From Bacteroidota bacterium (GTDB lineage Bacteria > Bacteroidota > Bacteroidia > Cytophagales > Cytophagaceae), in contig JAEWYS010000001.1 of assembly GCA_023458555.1 (NCBI GenBank), positions 186,001-250,000 on the forward strand: a stretch of 64,000 bases of DNA. Direction: 5' to 3'. The notes beneath the pieces were generated by a model. The model ran no database searches. It saw nothing but the letters and a program-made list of their open reading frames with translations, and was not told where the DNA came from. Position 1 is the first letter of the stretch. Every line of letters starts with the position of its first letter. A program made the position numbers and the translations under genes. Positions 33,711 to 42,662 of this stretch are shown piece after piece.

Positions 33711-35255
33711 ATGGCATCCGACCGATCTGCATTAAGTAACTTAAAATACGATTTTTCAGCAGGAATAGTAGTCTTTCTGGTAGCACTGCCTCTTTGTCTT
33801 GGCATAGCGCTTGCGTCAGGAGCAGATCTTTTTACGGGGCTTATCAGTGGTGTTGTCGGTGGTATTGTGGTAGGACTGATTAGTAATGCGCAGCTTGCTG
33901 TAAGTGGCCCGGCAGCCGGCTTAGCCGTAATCGTTTTTAATGCTATTCAGAATCTGGGAGACTATCGGTTGTTTCTTACTGCGGTAGTAATTTCTGCTGT
34001 GTTTCAGATAATCCTTGGTTTTCTCAGGGCAGGAGTGATTGCCAGCTTTTTTCCTTCCAGTGTTATCAAAGGAATGCTGGCAGCTATTGGTATTATTCTG
34101 GTTCTTAAGCAGATTCCTCATGCTCTGGGTGACGATCTTGAATATTTTGGAAGCCTTGATTTTTTACAGTGGGATAAGGAAAATACATTTACCGAAGTCG
34201 GGAAAGCCATAAAGCAGATAAAGCTGTCAGCGCTGCTTATTAGCACGCTTTCTTTGTCTGTATTAATCGTCTGGCCCAAAATTCCTCCGGGTAAAATAAA
34301 AACTTTACCAGCACCTTTAATTGTCGTGGTAATGGGAGTTCTGATAAACTATCTCTTAGGGAAGATGGGTTATGGTCTGAGCGAAGAACATCTTGTGCAG
34401 ATTCCGGCTTCTGATTCATTCAATCAGTTTCTTTCAAACTTTACAACGCCGGACTGGACAGGCATATTTTCCTACGATGTATTGATGGTGTCTATCACAC
34501 TGGCAATTGTTTCAAGTATTGAGACCTTGTTAAGCATAGAAGCGATCGATAAAATTGATCCTTTAAAAAGAGTTACTAATACCAATCTGGAACTTAAAGC
34601 CCAGGGGGTAGGAAATCTTGTTGCCGGATTAATCGGGGGCTTACCGATTACTGCGGTGATTGTACGTGGTTCGGCAAATATAACAGCCGGGGCCCGTTCT
34701 AAAATGTCTACAATTATTCATGGTATTTTGCTGGCCATAAGCATTGTTACTATTTCATCATGGTTAAACCTGATTCCCTATGCTTCCCTTGCGGCCATTT
34801 TGCTTGTTGTTGGGTATAAGCTGGCTAATGTATCGCTCATGAAAGAAATGATGCGGAAAGGGTATTTGCATTTTGTGCCGTTTTTTGTCACTATAGTGGC
34901 AATTAATCTGAGTGATCTTTTGATTGGTATTGCAATCGGTCTTCTGACTTCAATTGTTTTTATACTAGTCCGTAATTATAAAAACCCGTTTGTAATCAGA
35001 TACGAAGAAAATGCAGAGTGCCGAAAGAAGATGGTGCTGAAATTTGCTTCGGAAGTTTCCTTTATGAGCAAATCAGTCATTGAAGGTACGCTGGAGAAGG
35101 TAAAAGGAGATATGGATATTGAACTGGATGCCAGCGAATCCTTTTATATTGATGATGATGTGCTGGAAGTGATTGAGGATTTTAAGATCCGGGCTGTTTA
35201 TAAAAATATTGGTGTCAAGACGATTGGATTGAAATCCTCTTATAAGAGACAATAG
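33711..35255 (+). CDS. SulP-family inorganic anion transporter
   Basis: The 514-residue inner-membrane carrier has the SulP fold. The first helices contain FLVALPLCLGIALASGA, then LAVSGPAAGLAVIV, and the family motif region VARGSANITAG is represented by VIVRGSANITAG. It would move sulphate, bicarbonate or a similar anion. The cytoplasmic C-terminal STAS region is short and degenerate (about residues 440-510, with IELDASESFYIDDDVLEVIEDF). The gene stands alone, so the substrate is not indicated by context; no carbonic anhydrase or cysteine-synthesis gene adjoins it. Confidence 0.9.
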   Translation: MASDRSALSNLKYDFSAGIVVFLVALPLCLGIALASGADLFTGLISGVVGGIVVGLISNAQLAVSGPAAGLAVIVFNAIQNLGDYRLFLTAVVISAVFQIILGFLRAGVIASFFPSSVIKGMLAAIGIILVLKQIPHALGDDLEYFGSLDFLQWDKENTFTEVGKAIKQIKLSALLISTLSLSVLIVWPKIPPGKIKTLPAPLIVVVMGVLINYLLGKMGYGLSEEHLVQIPASDSFNQFLSNFTTPDWTGIFSYDVLMVSITLAIVSSIETLLSIEAIDKIDPLKRVTNTNLELKAQGVGNLVAGLIGGLPITAVIVRGSANITAGARSKMSTIIHGILLAISIVTISSWLNLIPYASLAAILLVVGYKLANVSLMKEMMRKGYLHFVPFFVTIVAINLSDLLIGIAIGLLTSIVFILVRNYKNPFVIRYEENAECRKKMVLKFASEVSFMSKSVIEGTLEKVKGDMDIELDASESFYIDDDVLEVIEDFKIRAVYKNIGVKTIGLKSSYKRQ

Positions 35256-35279
35256 CAGGGTAGCTAAGCTTATGCATTG

Positions 35280-36041
35280 CTATAATTCAAATGACAGCCC
35301 GTCAAAAGCTAACTGGATAAAATCGGGCAGTGTACGCTGCACTTCGGCATAAGTCCCCATTCTGTGGCTGATATGAGTCAGAAAAGCTTTTTGGGGATTA
35401 AGTTCCAGGAGAAGTGTGACTGCCTCGCTCAAAGTAAAGTGCGAAATATGTGCTTCCTTTTGCAACGCATTCAATACAATTATTTTTGATCCCTTTACTT
35501 TTTCCAGCTCTTCTGCAGAAATGGATTTTGCATCAGTGATATAGGTAAAATCCCCGATGCGGAATCCGAATACGGGTAATCTGTAGTGAATTACTTCAAT
35601 GGGAGTGATAGGGGTCCCGTTTATTTCGAAAGGCTGGTTTTCGATAGACTTTAATTCAATCAGAGGAATACCCGGATATTTAAAATCAGCAAAAGCATAT
35701 GCAAATTCCTGCTTTAGCTGGTCCAGCACTTCCTGACGGCCGTATACCGGCAGATGTTTTTGCTGCAGATAATTAAATGCTCTGACATCATCAAGCCCTG
35801 CAGTATGATCTTTGTGCTGATGGGTCATAAGCAAAGCGTCAAGTGTCCGGATACGCTCCCGCAGGACCTGCTGACGAAAATCAGGACCTGCATCAACAAT
35901 GAAGCTATTACCGCCTGTTTCAATATGAATAGAGGTTCTGAGCCGGTTGTCTCTGAAGTCCAATGATGTGCAAACTTCACACTGACAGCCGATAACCGGT
36001 ACGCCCTGAGAAGTTCCTGTGCCTAAAAAAGTAACTTTCAC
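35280..36041 (-). CDS. Metallo-beta-lactamase-fold hydrolase (PhnP/RNase Z-like)
   Basis: The 253-residue enzyme begins KVTFLGTGTSQGVP and has the metal motif THQHKDHTAG (HxHxDH). It also has an N-terminal Cys pair (CQCEVC), as in PhnP, where it binds a structural zinc. FITHISHRMG near the end supplies another His. It probably cleaves a phosphodiester such as a cyclic phosphate. The GTG start overlaps the stop of the 91-residue gene by four bases (GTGA), making it the last gene of the histidine kinase operon. Confidence 0.88.
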   Translation of the reverse strand: MKVTFLGTGTSQGVPVIGCQCEVCTSLDFRDNRLRTSIHIETGGNSFIVDAGPDFRQQVLRERIRTLDALLMTHQHKDHTAGLDDVRAFNYLQQKHLPVYGRQEVLDQLKQEFAYAFADFKYPGIPLIELKSIENQPFEINGTPITPIEVIHYRLPVFGFRIGDFTYITDAKSISAEELEKVKGSKIIVLNALQKEAHISHFTLSEAVTLLLELNPQKAFLTHISHRMGTYAEVQRTLPDFIQLAFDGLSFEL

Positions 36042-36313
36042 AGCTTAATCTCCATTTGATTAAGTTCGTGATAGAGCTTTCTGTTTTTTTCGGAAAGCTT
36101 GCTGATATCAAGGCTAACAGATCTCAGTATTTCAACGATTGAGTTGATTCGCCCTTCCAGAGGAAAATACTTGTTGACGATGACAATCCTGGTTTCTTTC
36201 AGGATACAATAGCCTGATTGAAATTTTCCTTTTTCATATCGAAGGATATAATCAGATTCGGAAAAAATATCTTCTAATTTTGATAAAAACGGTGTAGTGT
36301 ACTTTATCTGCAT
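36038..36313 (-). CDS. Hypothetical 91-residue protein in a signalling operon
   Basis: The protein has no motif that I recognise. The first 50 residues look like a small mixed beta-sheet domain (DYILRYEKGKFQSGYCILKE, then RIVIVNKYFPLEGRIN). The last 35 residues form a likely amphipathic helix (SLDISKLSEKNRKLYHEL). It starts seven bases after the response regulator and overlaps the hydrolase gene by four bases, so it is surely translated with them. A role in the phosphorelay or as a partner of the hydrolase is inference from position only. Confidence 0.7.
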   Translation of the reverse strand: MQIKYTTPFLSKLEDIFSESDYILRYEKGKFQSGYCILKETRIVIVNKYFPLEGRINSIVEILRSVSLDISKLSEKNRKLYHELNQMEIKL

Positions 36314-36320
36314 TGTTTTA

Positions 36321-36695
36321 CTACAGGGTATACTTTTTTACGACCTCAACCAGTTTGTCAAAATCAAGCGGTTTTTGGAGATATTCGTTGAAGCCGGCGT
36401 CTTTGAAGTCATTTTCAGAATAATTACGTGCATTGCCGGTTATTGCAATTAAAGGAACATTTGCTTTTTCGCCTTCCATGCTTCGAATAGCTTTTGCACA
36501 GGTCATACCGTCCATTTGAGGCATATTGATATCAAGAAGGATAATATCGAAATGCTCTGTCTCAAGCGCTTTAAGTACATCTTTTCCGTTTTTTGCCGAT
36601 ACAATCCTGAAATTCTGAAACTCCAGGATTTTTCTGGTCAGGTTTTGAATTACGGAACTGTCTTCTCCGATCAGAACTTTTTTAGATGTTGACAT
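36321..36695 (-). CDS. Single-domain response regulator (CheY-like)
   Basis: The 124-residue receiver domain has no output domain. The acidic pair is Glu11-Asp12, the phospho-acceptor is Asp55 (DIILLDINMP), the switch Thr is Thr86 (AITGNA) and the conserved Lys is Lys108 (YLQKPL). It starts three bases after the hybrid kinase stop, so it is a likely partner of that kinase, receiving phosphate from its HPt domain or competing for it. The effector must be another protein. Confidence 0.93.
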   Translation of the reverse strand: MSTSKKVLIGEDSSVIQNLTRKILEFQNFRIVSAKNGKDVLKALETEHFDIILLDINMPQMDGMTCAKAIRSMEGEKANVPLIAITGNARNYSENDFKDAGFNEYLQKPLDFDKLVEVVKKYTL

Positions 36696-36698
36696 TGG

Positions 36699-39600
36699 TC
36701 AGGGTGTTAATATTTTCTTGTAATTAAGTTTAAAATCGTCGAAAGCATCGAACAGCTGGTTCATATCCTTATCAAGATTTATCTGACTGCCGGATTTAAG
36801 GTTGCTTTCAATATGTCTGGAAAGTTGTTCCAGCCTGACAACTCCGAGGGTTCCGGCTGTTCCTTTCAGGGTATGCAAGTTATTTAAAATTGTCTGAATA
36901 TCATCTGTCAAAAGGGAATTTTTCAGTGTTGCAATTTGTTCTTCAACTTCCTTTTCGAACTCGGAATATATTTTATACAGCGTCTGGGCATTGGCATAGT
37001 TTTTTAATTTGTCAAAAACTTCTTTATCCAGAATCTGATTTTCGTTTTGTTCAGATACTGCCTGGTGACCATTGTCTGAAAACTTTTTCGTTTCTGCCCA
37101 TTCCCGGACTTTTGCTACCAGAGTCTCGGCTTTGATAGGTTTGGATATGTAATCATCCATGCCGCTGATGAGAAACTTTTCTTTATCCTCTTTCATGGAA
37201 TAGGCTGTCATTGCAACAATGGGAGTCCGGTAAGTCGATTCGATTTTACGGATTTCTTTAGTTGCGGTTACGCCATCCATTTGTGGCATCTGTATATCCA
37301 TAAAAACAAGATCATAGCGGTTGTTCTTAACTTTTTCGATCGCGATCAGACCATTTTCCGCAACATCGACTTTGCAGCCTGATTTTTTCAGAATTTCACT
37401 GGCGACGAGCTGATTGATACTGTTGTCATCTACAATCAGAATATAAGGATTTATGTCTTCCAGCTTGTTGGCAATGGCAGGCCGGTTATCTTCAGGAGAT
37501 TTACTGGCTGCGCTTCTTTTGCTTTCTTTTGCTTCAAAGGTAAACCAGAAGTTGCTTCCTGAGCCAAGCTCGCTTTCGACACCGATTTCACCATTCATAA
37601 GCTTGCAAAGCTCCTTGGAAATGGCCAGTCCCAGTCCCGTTCCGGCATATAGCTTGGTTGATGAATCATCTATCTGACTAAAGCTATGAAACAGCTTTTG
37701 CTTGTTTTCCTTTGCTATTCCGATACCAGTATCGATTATTTCAACTTTGATAGTATATGTATTGACTACTTTTTTATGAACCAGCATATTGATTGTCACA
37801 CTGCCTTCGTCAGTAAACTTGATTGAGTTGGAAGTCAGATTGGACATGATCTGAAGAAGCCTGGTTTCATCAGCCAGTACATAAGGCGGTAATTCGGGAT
37901 CAGTATGATATATCAGCTCTATGTTTTTGTTTACGGCCTGCTGACAGAACAGGCTGTAAAGCTTTTCGACGGTTCCTTCAAGGCTGACAGGTGTAAGGCG
38001 CAGCTGCATTTTGCCTGCTTCAATTTTAGAAAGATCCAGAATGTCGTTTAATATGGTGAGAAGAGTTTCGGAAGATTTTTTGATTGTCTGTACATAATTC
38101 TTTTGTTCCAGGTCTAGGTTGGTTTCATTAATCAGGTCAATCATACCGATGATACCATTCATAGGAGTGCGGATTTCATGGCTCATGTTGGCCAAAAAGC
38201 TCTCCTTGACCTTGAGTGACCGCTCGGCAATTTCCTTTGCTTTATATAGTTCCTCGGAGGCTTTTTTCAGATAGGTAATATCTCTGACTACTCCATCAAC
38301 GGCAACGGGTTTGCCGTCTTTGTTATATATCAGCCGGATATTGCTGATAGATTGCATTACGGAACCATCTTTCAGGATCAGATTGCTTTCGTAGTTTCGC
38401 ACTGTTCCGGTGCGAAGCAGGCGTTTGATGAGATTGGTCTGTTTTTTAGGACTTACATTAAACACTGTAATGTGCTTGCCGATGACTTCATCTTCTGTGT
38501 ATCCGCTGATTTCAAAACCGGATGGAGAGACCATGGTGATTTTACCATATATGTCTGTCCGGAAATAGATATCCTGAAAAGATTCAAAAATGTTCCGGAA
38601 TTTTTCCTCGCTTTCCTGCAGGGCGATTTCCCAGCGTTTTTTTTCAGTAATATCATGAGAGATACCGGAAACTTCTTCAATGCGGCCATCCGGAAGGAAG
38701 ATAGGATTGAGGTAAGTCTCGCGCCAGATATCATAACCTGATTTGTCAGTGCTTTTCAGCTCAAAATGCTGGGCTTTTCCCTGAAAGGCAAGCTGGTATT
38801 TTTCGTTTACAAAATCATGATAGATATCATCGGAAAGCATCATTACTTTGGGCTTGCCGCCATCTGCTTCGATTTCCGGGTATACATCGTATTTCAGATA
38901 GATGGTTTCGGCATAATTCTGATTAAACGAAGTAAGCTCCCGTGCTTTGTTAACTGACCATATTAAGTGAGAGCTGCTTTGAAAAATGGCATTGAGCCTT
39001 GCTGTCTGCTCAATGATTTTTTCCTCATTACGCTTTCGTTCAATAGCAATGGCAATCTGACCACTGATGAAATCGAGAAGCTCAAGGTGTCTTTGCTTGT
39101 ATTTATTTCTGTCAGAATGACTTTTGACACAAATTACCCCGATGGTTCTGTTTTCAAGCTTTAGCGGAACACCAATCCATATTTTTGGAACCGGTCCCAT
39201 TAACTCGACCGTACCTTCATCGGCCAGCTTCAGAATATCTTCTTCGTATAAGAAAGTTGGCTTATCATTGAAAAAAGAAAACTCGGTAAGTCCTTTTCCA
39301 ACAGATCTCTGATAGGTGGTTACCTTACCCCCATGATTTTCATCAACATAATATGGGAAATTTAATATGCGATTTTCCTTGTCCACCAATGCAACATGAA
39401 AATTGTTGACAGCGATCATGGTCTTTAGCTCCTGATGAATATTGTACAGAAGATTTTCCAGATTTTCGCTGTTAATGGTATGGCCGGCAATTTTGTAATA
39501 CAGGTTTTGTGCTCTTTCGGCTCTTATTCGTTCTGTATTGTCATGAAAAATACCGCGGAATCCAATTGGAATACCATTCTCATGCTTGACATTGATACTG

Positions 39601-40361
39601 CATATTACCTGTATATTTTTTTTTGTACTGGTGGTGAAAACAGTTTCAAAACGTTCAGTTGATATGCCCCGTTTGATATTTTCCAGATAGCGAATGGTAT
39701 CGCTTCTGTGATCAGGATGAATAATGTCTATGAAGTTCAGTTCTTTTATTTCCTCTTCGGTATACCCCAGCGTATTTTTCCAGGCTTTGTTGACAAACAG
39801 GATACTCCCGTCCAGGGAGAAAAACTGAATCAGATCGTTTGCATTTTCAAAAAAGTCTTCAAGCTGTTCGTTTCCCTCCCTTATGGCTTTGATGATCTTT
39901 TTTTTGTCTGTGATATCTTCGCCTATGAGAATTGTCTGGGTAAACTCACTGTTTTCGCTTTGATACAAAACGTTGAACCGCACTGTACGCAGCTTAAGAT
40001 CTTTATTCAGGATTTTTACCTTAAGCTTATTGGCTTCGCTACCGGCTTTTATGAAATGAGACAGGTTTTCTATCGGATTACCTTCTTCGTGCTCATAAGG
40101 GGGATAATTGAATATTTCAGAGAGGCTCTTGCCGGTAATGTCAGAATGCTTTAGGCCGGTAAAACGCACACAGGCTTCGTTGCAATAAACAATCCGGCTG
40201 TTTTCATTCAGAAATAAAATAAGAAGATTTACTTTCTCCAGGGCTTTCCGGATATTTTCAGTGGTGTCAGGCTGACTGCTTTCTTCTTTACTATCCATTT
40301 GTTGTTTGAGAGAACTGATTTCCTGAAGCAGCTCCTCCTTACTTTTTTCCGAGACAGACAT
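36699..40361 (-). CDS. Hybrid sensor histidine kinase with PAS/GAF sensors, receiver and HPt domains
   Basis: The 1220-residue cytoplasmic multi-domain kinase lacks membrane segments. In order I read PAS (about 38-158), PAS (165-285), GAF (288-440), PAS (445-572) and PAS (575-698). HisKA follows with His728 in NMSHEIRTPMNG, then the ATPase domain (about 830-945, DTGIGIAKENKQKLF and GTGLGLAISKEL). A receiver has Asp1022 in LVFMDIQMPQMDG, and a C-terminal HPt has His1163 in LHTLKGTAGTLG. All phosphorelay residues are intact. It senses a soluble or redox signal inside the cell; the ligand is unknown. First gene of a four-gene operon. Confidence 0.95.
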   Translation of the reverse strand: MSVSEKSKEELLQEISSLKQQMDSKEESSQPDTTENIRKALEKVNLLILFLNENSRIVYCNEACVRFTGLKHSDITGKSLSEIFNYPPYEHEEGNPIENLSHFIKAGSEANKLKVKILNKDLKLRTVRFNVLYQSENSEFTQTILIGEDITDKKKIIKAIREGNEQLEDFFENANDLIQFFSLDGSILFVNKAWKNTLGYTEEEIKELNFIDIIHPDHRSDTIRYLENIKRGISTERFETVFTTSTKKNIQVICSINVKHENGIPIGFRGIFHDNTERIRAERAQNLYYKIAGHTINSENLENLLYNIHQELKTMIAVNNFHVALVDKENRILNFPYYVDENHGGKVTTYQRSVGKGLTEFSFFNDKPTFLYEEDILKLADEGTVELMGPVPKIWIGVPLKLENRTIGVICVKSHSDRNKYKQRHLELLDFISGQIAIAIERKRNEEKIIEQTARLNAIFQSSSHLIWSVNKARELTSFNQNYAETIYLKYDVYPEIEADGGKPKVMMLSDDIYHDFVNEKYQLAFQGKAQHFELKSTDKSGYDIWRETYLNPIFLPDGRIEEVSGISHDITEKKRWEIALQESEEKFRNIFESFQDIYFRTDIYGKITMVSPSGFEISGYTEDEVIGKHITVFNVSPKKQTNLIKRLLRTGTVRNYESNLILKDGSVMQSISNIRLIYNKDGKPVAVDGVVRDITYLKKASEELYKAKEIAERSLKVKESFLANMSHEIRTPMNGIIGMIDLINETNLDLEQKNYVQTIKKSSETLLTILNDILDLSKIEAGKMQLRLTPVSLEGTVEKLYSLFCQQAVNKNIELIYHTDPELPPYVLADETRLLQIMSNLTSNSIKFTDEGSVTINMLVHKKVVNTYTIKVEIIDTGIGIAKENKQKLFHSFSQIDDSSTKLYAGTGLGLAISKELCKLMNGEIGVESELGSGSNFWFTFEAKESKRSAASKSPEDNRPAIANKLEDINPYILIVDDNSINQLVASEILKKSGCKVDVAENGLIAIEKVKNNRYDLVFMDIQMPQMDGVTATKEIRKIESTYRTPIVAMTAYSMKEDKEKFLISGMDDYISKPIKAETLVAKVREWAETKKFSDNGHQAVSEQNENQILDKEVFDKLKNYANAQTLYKIYSEFEKEVEEQIATLKNSLLTDDIQTILNNLHTLKGTAGTLGVVRLEQLSRHIESNLKSGSQINLDKDMNQLFDAFDDFKLNYKKILTP

Positions 40362-40401
40362 ATGGCCAGGTTAGCTATGGTGTATAACAAATATACATAA
40401 T

Positions 40402-40431
40402 TTTGGAGTAATGTTTCATTTCATAACTTTG
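40402..40431 (+). promoter_or_regulatory. Promoter of the glycosyltransferase-miaA unit
   Basis: TTTG at 40402-40405 and TAACTTTG at 40424-40431 are 18 bases apart, matching the Bacteroidota promoter pattern. A leader of about 35 bases would lead to the ATG at 40473. Confidence 0.65.
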
Positions 40432-40472
40432 CAAATGGCCTGATTGACTGTATCAGTGCTTCTGAAGTTTTT

Positions 40473-41558
40473 ATGAGAAAAAAGCTGATATTTACCGTTA
40501 CCTCGGATCTGACGTATGATCAGAGAATGGAAAGAATTTGTGCTGCATTGAGTTCCGATGGATTTGAGGTGACACTTGTGGGAAGAAGAAAGAGGGATTC
40601 AATAGCTCTTGTGGAGAAATCTTATAAACAGAGAAGACTTTCGTGCTTTTGGGAAAAAGGAAAGTTGTTTTACATCGAGTATAATATTCGTCTGTTCCTG
40701 TTTCTTTTGTTTCAGAAAGCAGATGTGATTTGTGCAATAGATCTGGATACTATTATTGCCTGCTATTATGCAGGTCGCTTAAAAGGATGGAAACTGGTAT
40801 ATGATGCTCATGAATATTATACGGAAGTTATTGAAGTTGTGAACCGACCCGGGATTCAAAGAATATGGAAAGCTGTAGAGCGGTTCTTTGTACCGAAATA
40901 TGATGCCGCCTATACAGTAAGTGAAAGCATAGCGAATATTTTTACCTCTTCTTACCAGTTACGTTTTGATGTGATCCGGAATACACCGGTTCTGGAGGAA
41001 GTTGCTGCGTATCCTGAAAAGGGAGAACGTTATCTGATTTATATAGGAGTAGTTAATGCAGGAAGAGGAATTGAGCAGCTGATTCGGGCAATGCATTATA
41101 TTGATTCAAAACTATACATCTGTGGCAAGGGGGATGTGCTTGAGGAGATGCAGAAGCTGGTGCTGAATCTCGGTCTGGAGGATAAGGTAATGTTTCTTGG
41201 GTATCTTCGGCCTGACAAATTAAGAGAGGTTACACGTGGAGCCTGGCTGGGTTATCTTTTACTGGAGGCTTCCAGCAAAAGCTATTATTATTCTCTGGCG
41301 AATAAGTTCTTTGATTACATACATGCCGGAATTCCGCAGGTGACGATTGATTTTCCGGAGTATCGTCTGATAAACTCCGAATACAAGGTAGCAGAACTGG
41401 TAAAACTGGATGTTGATCAGATTGTCGGGGCAACGAACAGATTGCTTACGGATGAAATGTATTACAGAGAGCTGAGTGAAAATACTTCTAAGGCACGCCT
41501 TAAATACAACTGGCAGCGGGAAGCTGAAAAGCTGATTGATATTTATCGAACTATTTGA
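40473..41558 (+). CDS. GT-B fold glycosyltransferase (GT4-like)
   Basis: This 361-residue enzyme resembles the one at 145-1266. The N-terminal half holds CAIDLDTIIA and VYDAHEYYTE (Asp111 to Glu114 and on). The C-terminal half holds YIGVVNAGRGIEQLI, ICGKGDVLEEM and NKFFDYIHAGIPQV, where a GT4 enzyme would normally have a Glu. It has no signal peptide. It opens the polysaccharide region, has its own promoter, and its stop lies ten bases before the miaA start. Confidence 0.8.
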   Translation: MRKKLIFTVTSDLTYDQRMERICAALSSDGFEVTLVGRRKRDSIALVEKSYKQRRLSCFWEKGKLFYIEYNIRLFLFLLFQKADVICAIDLDTIIACYYAGRLKGWKLVYDAHEYYTEVIEVVNRPGIQRIWKAVERFFVPKYDAAYTVSESIANIFTSSYQLRFDVIRNTPVLEEVAAYPEKGERYLIYIGVVNAGRGIEQLIRAMHYIDSKLYICGKGDVLEEMQKLVLNLGLEDKVMFLGYLRPDKLREVTRGAWLGYLLLEASSKSYYYSLANKFFDYIHAGIPQVTIDFPEYRLINSEYKVAELVKLDVDQIVGATNRLLTDEMYYRELSENTSKARLKYNWQREAEKLIDIYRTI

Positions 41559-41568
41559 CAGCCGGGAT

Positions 41569-42474
41569 ATGAAAAAATGGTTGATTGTAATCGCCGGGCC
41601 TACTGCAGTCGGAAAAACTGAGCTTACGGTCAGATTGTCGCAGGAGCTGGCTGCCCCGGTTATATCGGCTGATTCGCGGCAGCTGTATCGGGAAATGACC
41701 ATTGGTACTGCCAAACCGACTGAAGACGAGCTAAGACAGGCTCCTCATTATTTTATCAATAGTCATTCAATTATGGATGATTATACGGTAGCTGATTATG
41801 AGAAAGAAGTAATTGCCTTACTGAACAGATTATATCAGCAGACGGATTGTGTGATCCTGAGTGGCGGAAGCGGCTTGTATATAAATTCCGTGCTGAATGG
41901 ACTGGATGACATTCCGGATGTAGAACCTGAAATCAGGGCTGCTGTACAGCACGAATTTGAAAAAAGGGGTCTGGCAAACTTGTTGGATGAGCTGAGACTT
42001 GTGGATCCGGAATATTATGACCAGGTTGATAAGGCGAATCCAAGAAGAGTCATGCGGGCGATAGAGATAGTTCGTCAGACGAAAAGGCCGTTTTCCTCGT
42101 TTCGTAAATCAGAAAGGAAAGAGAGAGAGTTTACTCCGATAGTAATAGGACTTGACCGGGAACGGCCTGAATTGTATGAGCGAATTAATATCCGGGTAGA
42201 TACTATGATGCAAGCCGGTTTATTGGAAGAAGTTAAGCGCCTGTATTCATACAGGCATATGCCGGCTATGCAGACCGTTGGTTATTCAGAAATTATCGGT
42301 TATCTGGAAGGGAAGTATGATTCGGATGAAGCTGTGCGTCTGATTAAAAGAAATACAAGGCATTATGCAAAGAGACAACTGACCTGGTTTAAAAACAAGA
42401 TGGAAATAAAATGGTTTCATCCTGATAACATGAATGAAATCATGACCTATTGTAAAGCGAACATATTATTTTAA
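41569..42474 (+). CDS. miaA: tRNA dimethylallyltransferase MiaA
   Basis: I start it at the ATG at 41569 (MKKWLIVIAGPTAVGKTE), giving 301 residues; the frame reaches back to a TTG at 41536 inside the previous gene. The P-loop GPTAVGKT, SADSRQLYREM, IGTAKP and SGGSGLYI are diagnostic. The enzyme prenylates A37 of tRNAs that read codons starting with U. It is a housekeeping gene sitting between glycosyltransferases, probably transcribed from the promoter at 40402. Confidence 0.96.
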   Translation: MKKWLIVIAGPTAVGKTELTVRLSQELAAPVISADSRQLYREMTIGTAKPTEDELRQAPHYFINSHSIMDDYTVADYEKEVIALLNRLYQQTDCVILSGGSGLYINSVLNGLDDIPDVEPEIRAAVQHEFEKRGLANLLDELRLVDPEYYDQVDKANPRRVMRAIEIVRQTKRPFSSFRKSERKEREFTPIVIGLDRERPELYERINIRVDTMMQAGLLEEVKRLYSYRHMPAMQTVGYSEIIGYLEGKYDSDEAVRLIKRNTRHYAKRQLTWFKNKMEIKWFHPDNMNEIMTYCKANILF

Positions 42475-42638
42475 ATTGTTCTGCCTGCTGACAGGTTTAT
42501 CGGCAAATAAGCCGGTTGAATAAAAGGTGCCGGAGATTGATTTGAGAATCAGATTTATGTTGGATATATGAACAGGAAACCGGCATGAAAAGCATCTAAC
42601 AGGATTAACTTAGTGTTATATATTTGTGAAAAAAGAGT

Positions 42639-42646
42639 TATCTTTG
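42639..42646 (+). promoter_or_regulatory. Possible -7 box of the two-domain GT2 gene
   Basis: TATCTTTG is a full match to the -7 consensus, 16 bases ahead of the TTG start at 42663. The nearest TTTG (42623-42626) is only 12 bases away, too close for a regular -33 element. If used, the transcript would have a leader of roughly ten bases. Confidence 0.4.
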
Positions 42647-42662
42647 CTTTAAAGAGTTAGGT

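Noticed and set aside
39708..40154. 148-codon open frame opposite the hybrid kinase
   Set aside because: Antisense to the PAS domains of a clear gene; its content looks like the mirror of PAS codons.
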